Below are positions 60,368 through 64,000 of a DNA stretch of 64,000 nt, one piece after another (within the stretch, counting starts at the first letter, position 1; each line of letters opens with the position of its first letter). A model generated the notes under the pieces. That model did not search any database. It saw only the letters and a list, made by a program, of their open reading frames with translations, and was not told where the DNA came from. This DNA comes from Agrobacterium tumefaciens (GTDB lineage Bacteria; Pseudomonadota; Alphaproteobacteria; Rhizobiales; Rhizobiaceae). The DNA is taken from the NCBI RefSeq assembly GCF_009649785.1, contig NZ_WJOK01000014.1:1-64000 (forward strand), in the 5' to 3' direction. The position numbers and the translations under genes were made by a program.

Positions 60368-60386
60368 AGACGCGGAAAGACTTGAT

Positions 60387-61685
60387 ATGAGAGTTAATGT
60401 GACCCGGCTTTCGTCCGGGTTGACCGTTGTCACGGAAAGAATGCCGCATCTCGAAAGCGTTGCTCTTGGGGTGTGGATCAAATCCGGGTCCCGCAACGAG
60501 ACGACTGCCGAGCACGGCATCGCCCATCTTCTCGAGCATATGGCCTTCAAGGGTACGGCGCGCCGTACCGCCCGGCAGATCGCCGAAGAGATCGAAAATG
60601 TCGGCGGCGAAGTCAACGCCGCGACATCGACGGAAACAACTTCATACTACGCCCGCGTCCTGAAAGACCACGTTCCGCTCGCCGTCGATATTCTTGCAGA
60701 CATCCTGACGGAGTCGCTGTTCGACGAAGACGAGCTGGAGCGGGAGAAAAACGTAATCCTCCAGGAAATCGGTGCCGCCACCGATACGCCTGACGATGTG
60801 ATTTTCGACAATTTTTCCGGCGTCGCCTATCGCGACCAGACCATCGGCCGCCCGATCCTCGGCACTCCGGAAACCGTGCAATCCTTCACCAGCGCCCAGA
60901 TCAGGCATTATCTCGCCCGCAACTATACAACGGATCGCATCTTCGTCGTTGCAGCAGGTGCTGTCGACCACCAGAGCTTCGTGAAGCAGGTGGAAGAACG
61001 TTTTGCCTCGCTGCCGCAGCTGCCGGTCACCACGCCGGTTCTCGAAAAGGCGATCTATACCGGCGGGGAAATCCGCGAGACCCGTGACCTCATGGACGCG
61101 CAGGTGCTTCTCGGCTTCGAGGGCAAGGCCTATCACGCCCGCGATTTCTACTGTTCGCAAATTCTCGCCAATATTCTCGGTGGCGGCATGTCATCGCGCC
61201 TGTTCCAGGAAGTGCGAGAGTCCCGCGGCCTTTGTTATTCCGTTTATGCCTTCCATTGGGGTTTTTCCGACACCGGCATTTTCGGCGTGCACGCGGCGAC
61301 CGGCGGCAACGACCTGCCGGAACTGATGCCCGTCATCGTCGACGAGTTGCGCAAGTCTTCCCAGACCATTCATCAGGAAGAAATCGACCGCGCCCGCGCA
61401 CAAATCCGCGCGCAACTGCTGATGGGTCAGGAAAGCCCGGCAGCCCGTGCCGGCCAGATGGCACGGCAGATGATGCTTTACGGCCGGCCCATCCCCAATG
61501 AGGAGATGATGGAGCGCCTGAACGACATCACGCGGGAACGCCTGACCGATCTTGCAGGACGGCTGTTTTTCGATACAGTTCCGACATTGTCTGCAATTGG
61601 CCCGCTCGAACAGCTGCCGCCTCTTTCAGACATTACTGCCGCGCTTTCCGCGCAGCAGCCCGCAAGGATAAAGGCGAACGGCTGA
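60387..61685 (+). CDS. M16-family zinc peptidase
   Basis: 432 residues. The inverted zinc motif HLLEH is at 47-51 (AHLLEHMAFKGTA), with the downstream Glu in ELEREKNVILQEIG. The C-terminal half is the second M16 domain with ESRGLCYSVYAFHWG. The size fits the bacterial PqqL/mitochondrial-processing-peptidase type, here without a signal peptide, so cytoplasmic. It is downstream of thrC and upstream of the GNAT gene. Substrate unknown. Confidence 0.9.
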   Translation: MRVNVTRLSSGLTVVTERMPHLESVALGVWIKSGSRNETTAEHGIAHLLEHMAFKGTARRTARQIAEEIENVGGEVNAATSTETTSYYARVLKDHVPLAVDILADILTESLFDEDELEREKNVILQEIGAATDTPDDVIFDNFSGVAYRDQTIGRPILGTPETVQSFTSAQIRHYLARNYTTDRIFVVAAGAVDHQSFVKQVEERFASLPQLPVTTPVLEKAIYTGGEIRETRDLMDAQVLLGFEGKAYHARDFYCSQILANILGGGMSSRLFQEVRESRGLCYSVYAFHWGFSDTGIFGVHAATGGNDLPELMPVIVDELRKSSQTIHQEEIDRARAQIRAQLLMGQESPAARAGQMARQMMLYGRPIPNEEMMERLNDITRERLTDLAGRLFFDTVPTLSAIGPLEQLPPLSDITAALSAQQPARIKANG

Positions 61686-61718
61686 GGGTTGCGGTTTCTT
61701 TCCGTACAGGGATGGTGA

Positions 61719-62318
61719 ATGCTGCGTTTTCTTTCCCGACATAACGACACCCCGGAACTGCGCAGCGCCAACCATCTTCTCAGACTGCCGCGCTATGGCG
61801 ATTTCAAGCAATGGCACGTTCTGCGCTCGGAAAGCCGTCAGTTTCTCCAGCCATGGGAACCCACCTGGCGCCCGGACGAACTGACGGAAGGCTCCTTCCG
61901 CACGCGTGTGGTGCGCAACGGCCAGGAGTTTTCCTCCGGCACCGCCGTGTCGTTTCTGCTATTCGAGAAGGAGACGTTGCTCGTTGGCGGCATCACCATC
62001 GGTTATATCAGGCGGGGTGCTGCACAAAGCTGCATGATAGGATATTGGGTGGGCGAACGCTACGCCGCGCAAGGCCATATGTCTGCCGCATTAAAATTGG
62101 TAATACCCTATATCTTCAACGGACTTCAGTTGCACCGTATCGAGGCAGCCTGTATTCCGGAAAACTTCAAAAGCATCCGGCTTCTCGAAAATGCCGGGTT
62201 CCAGCGGGAAGGCCTCTTGCGGGAATATCTGAAAATCAACGGCCAATGGCGGGATCATACGATGTTTTCCCTTCTTGCCGACAAGCAAAGCTCCAGTGGA
62301 ACGAAGTACGATACATGA
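61719..62318 (+). CDS. GNAT acetyltransferase (RimJ-like)
   Basis: 199 residues, probably an N-terminal acetyltransferase of the RimJ/RimL group acting on ribosomal protein S5. The region GYWVGERYAAQGHMSAAL, HRIEAACIPENFKSIRLLEN and AGFQREGLLREYLKINGQWR is the acetyl-CoA core. Its stop overlaps the next gene by four bases (ATGA). Confidence 0.85.
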   Translation: MLRFLSRHNDTPELRSANHLLRLPRYGDFKQWHVLRSESRQFLQPWEPTWRPDELTEGSFRTRVVRNGQEFSSGTAVSFLLFEKETLLVGGITIGYIRRGAAQSCMIGYWVGERYAAQGHMSAALKLVIPYIFNGLQLHRIEAACIPENFKSIRLLENAGFQREGLLREYLKINGQWRDHTMFSLLADKQSSSGTKYDT

Positions 62319-64000
62319 CTTACACTCACTCTGCGCCGTGCCTGTCGAAACGTCTGGCGGCAATTGCACTGGCTGCGCCGTTCTTCCTGTTTTTCCTGCT
62401 TTTTTCGTCTCTTTCCTACGCCTTCGAGCCGGTGAAGATTTCCCGTGACGATACGGCGCTCGATCTCACCGCGACAACCGATATCTATGCCAATCAGGGC
62501 GAAGCCTTTCAGGTCTCGACCGCGCCCGGTCCGGATGGCATCCGCCGCCGTATCGAGGTGCGCGCCAGCTCCACCGACCATCAGGGCGACTGGGCCGTCT
62601 TCGCGCTCGCCAACGTCTCCGAAGAGCAGCTGGAGCGCGTTATCGTCGCACCGCATTTCCGTCTGGTGAACTCCAAGCTGTTCTGGCCCGATCTCGGCTC
62701 GCAGCGCATCATCGCGATCACGCCGAGCGAAGGCTTTGCGCTTGACCGGCAGCCGAGCCCGGATGCCGACGTGTTCCGCATCACGCTCAATCCCGGCTCC
62801 GTCATCACCTTCGTCGCCGAGCTGTCGACACCGCAATTGCCGCAGATCTATCTGTGGGAACCGGAAGCCTACAAGGATACGATCAACGCCTTCACGCTCT
62901 ATCGCGGCATCGTTCTCGGCATTGCCGGCCTGCTGGCAGTGCTCCTGACCATCCTGTTCGTCGTCAAGGGAACCTCGGTTCTGCCCGCGTCGGCCGCGCT
63001 CGCCTGGGCGGTGCTCGCTTATATCTGCGTCGATTTCGGCTTCCTTGAAAAACTCATCACCGTCACATCCAGCGATCAGCGAATATGGAGGGCGGGCGCC
63101 GAAGTGGCTCTCGCCTCCAGCTTCGTGGTCTTCCTGTTCACCTATCTCAATCTCAACCGCTGGCACGCGCATCTGGGTTATGCGACCTTTGCCTGGGTGG
63201 TGGGGCTGGCGCTGCTGTTCGGCGTCGCGATTTACGATCCTTCGGTCGCCTCCGGTATCGCGCGCGTCTCCTTCGCGCTGACGGCGACGGCCGGCATCGC
63301 ACTCATCATCTATCTTGGCTTCAACCGTTACGACCGGGCGATTTTGCTCGTTCCGTCATGGGCGCTCATCCTCGTCTGGCTGTTCGGCAGCTGGCTGACG
63401 GTGACCGGACAATTGGACAACGACATCGTTCAGCCGGCGCTTGGCGGCGGGCTGGTGCTGATCGTGCTTCTGATCGGCTTCACAGTCATCCAGCACGCCT
63501 TTGCCGGCAGCGCCTATCAGCAGGGCCTGTTTTCCGATCTCGAACGGCAATCTCTCGCACTGACGGGCAGCGGCGATACCGTGTGGGACTGGGACGTGAC
63601 GCGCGACCGCATCGTCACCACACCTGATATTTCCAACCGTCTGGGGCTGGAGCCCGGCACGATGCATGGTGCTGCGCGCAACTGGCTGCCGCGCCTGCAT
63701 CCTGACGATCGCGACCGGTTCAAGGCAACGCTCGACGTGCTGCTCGACCATCGCAAGGGCCGCCTCAATCACGAATTCCGCATTCGCGCTGAAGACGGAC
63801 ATTTCCATTGGCTGCAAATCCGCGCCCGCCCGGTTCTGGGCTCCAACGGCGAAATCATCCGCTGCGTCGGCACCATCACCGACATCACCGAGCAGAAGAA
63901 CTCGGTGGAGCGGCTGTTGCAGGATGCGATGAATGACAATCTGACCGGGCTACCAAACCGGCAGGTCTTCCTCGACCGCCTGCAATCGATCCTCAACCTC
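62315..64000 (+). CDS. Membrane PAS-GGDEF signalling protein, 3' end outside window
   Basis: 562 residues are visible and the frame runs off the right edge. One N-terminal helix (AAIALAAPFFLFFLLFSSLS), a periplasmic domain (about 37-200), then about seven helices (205-410) give a 7TMR-DISM-like sensor. A PAS domain (about 420-540) has VWDWDVTRDRI then WLQIRARPVLGSNGEIIRCV. The GGDEF domain begins NDNLTGLPNRQVFLDRLQS at the edge. Whether GGDEF is active, or an EAL domain follows, is outside the window. The start overlaps the acetyltransferase. Confidence 0.85.
   Translation, partial: MTYTHSAPCLSKRLAAIALAAPFFLFFLLFSSLSYAFEPVKISRDDTALDLTATTDIYANQGEAFQVSTAPGPDGIRRRIEVRASSTDHQGDWAVFALANVSEEQLERVIVAPHFRLVNSKLFWPDLGSQRIIAITPSEGFALDRQPSPDADVFRITLNPGSVITFVAELSTPQLPQIYLWEPEAYKDTINAFTLYRGIVLGIAGLLAVLLTILFVVKGTSVLPASAALAWAVLAYICVDFGFLEKLITVTSSDQRIWRAGAEVALASSFVVFLFTYLNLNRWHAHLGYATFAWVVGLALLFGVAIYDPSVASGIARVSFALTATAGIALIIYLGFNRYDRAILLVPSWALILVWLFGSWLTVTGQLDNDIVQPALGGGLVLIVLLIGFTVIQHAFAGSAYQQGLFSDLERQSLALTGSGDTVWDWDVTRDRIVTTPDISNRLGLEPGTMHGAARNWLPRLHPDDRDRFKATLDVLLDHRKGRLNHEFRIRAEDGHFHWLQIRARPVLGSNGEIIRCVGTITDITEQKNSVERLLQDAMNDNLTGLPNRQVFLDRLQSILNL

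Noticed and set aside
62255..63172. A minus-strand frame of about 300 codons at the right end
   Set aside because: It is antisense to the membrane GGDEF protein, whose frame is continuous to the edge.

Overview
The window looks like circular-chromosome DNA of an Agrobacterium/Rhizobium-group alphaproteobacterium. I name Agrobacterium from family knowledge, not from a database match. The reasons are a GC-rich coding style, a CcrM-type GANTC methyltransferase, an adenylate-specific (APS) CysH with a CysD/CysN pair, pyruvate phosphate dikinase, the bacterial ligase/exonuclease pair, a rhizobial-type asparaginase, a BetI palindrome, and dispersed mosaic inverted repeats between genes. There is no phage, integrase, transposase, CRISPR array or rRNA operon. 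Gene density is high and most genes are ordinary chromosomal ones.

Layout, left to right. 0.1-4.9 kb: two paralogous lipoprotein-type L,D-transpeptidases, then a heavy-metal P1B ATPase with a duplicated metal-binding domain, a histidine-rich linker and a MerR-type promoter. 4.9-16 kb: Tat-exported hydrolase, DNA ligase with its partner exonuclease, a divergent MFS exporter/MarR pair, two glutathione S-transferases, asparaginase, a membrane protein and a ClC channel. 16-21.1 kb: a RelE/ParE-like toxin-antitoxin pair, betI-betB-betA for glycine betaine synthesis, and a ParD-like antitoxin without a toxin. 21.3-24.5 kb: an EAL-CBS-GGDEF protein, a quinone oxidoreductase, and a 24-residue ORF behind an exceptionally long Shine-Dalgarno sequence.

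24.6-32.8 kb is a sulfur assimilation block. sbp-cysT-cysW-cysA (sulfate uptake) and an Rrf2-family regulator lie on the minus strand. cysH-cysD-cysN (sulfate activation and reduction) lies on the plus strand. A strong inverted repeat sits in the sbp promoter and is a likely operator. 32.8-42 kb: tiny membrane and lipoprotein genes, tRNA-Pro(CGG), malate:quinone oxidoreductase, tRNA-Gln(TTG), a metallo-beta-lactamase-fold hydrolase, a DUF1499 membrane protein, a dicarboxylate-type symporter and a MliC-like protein. 42-54.4 kb: ppdK, a Tat-signal VOC protein, then smc, a DsbA-like oxidoreductase and a DciA-like DUF721 protein facing mutY and a HAD hydrolase, then ccrM. 54.6-64 kb: a repeat-module secreted protein, a DUF1284 protein, a GntR/FCD regulator, HAD phosphatase, a lipoprotein, thrC, an M16 peptidase, a RimJ-like acetyltransferase and a membrane PAS-GGDEF protein cut by the window end.

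I did not find an obvious large undescribed system. The best leads are the 24-residue ORF and its terminated RNA, the Rrf2 operator in the cysteine block, the 25-residue membrane peptide, the orphan ParD, the ligase-exonuclease pair without its usual helicase, and the exported VOC protein.
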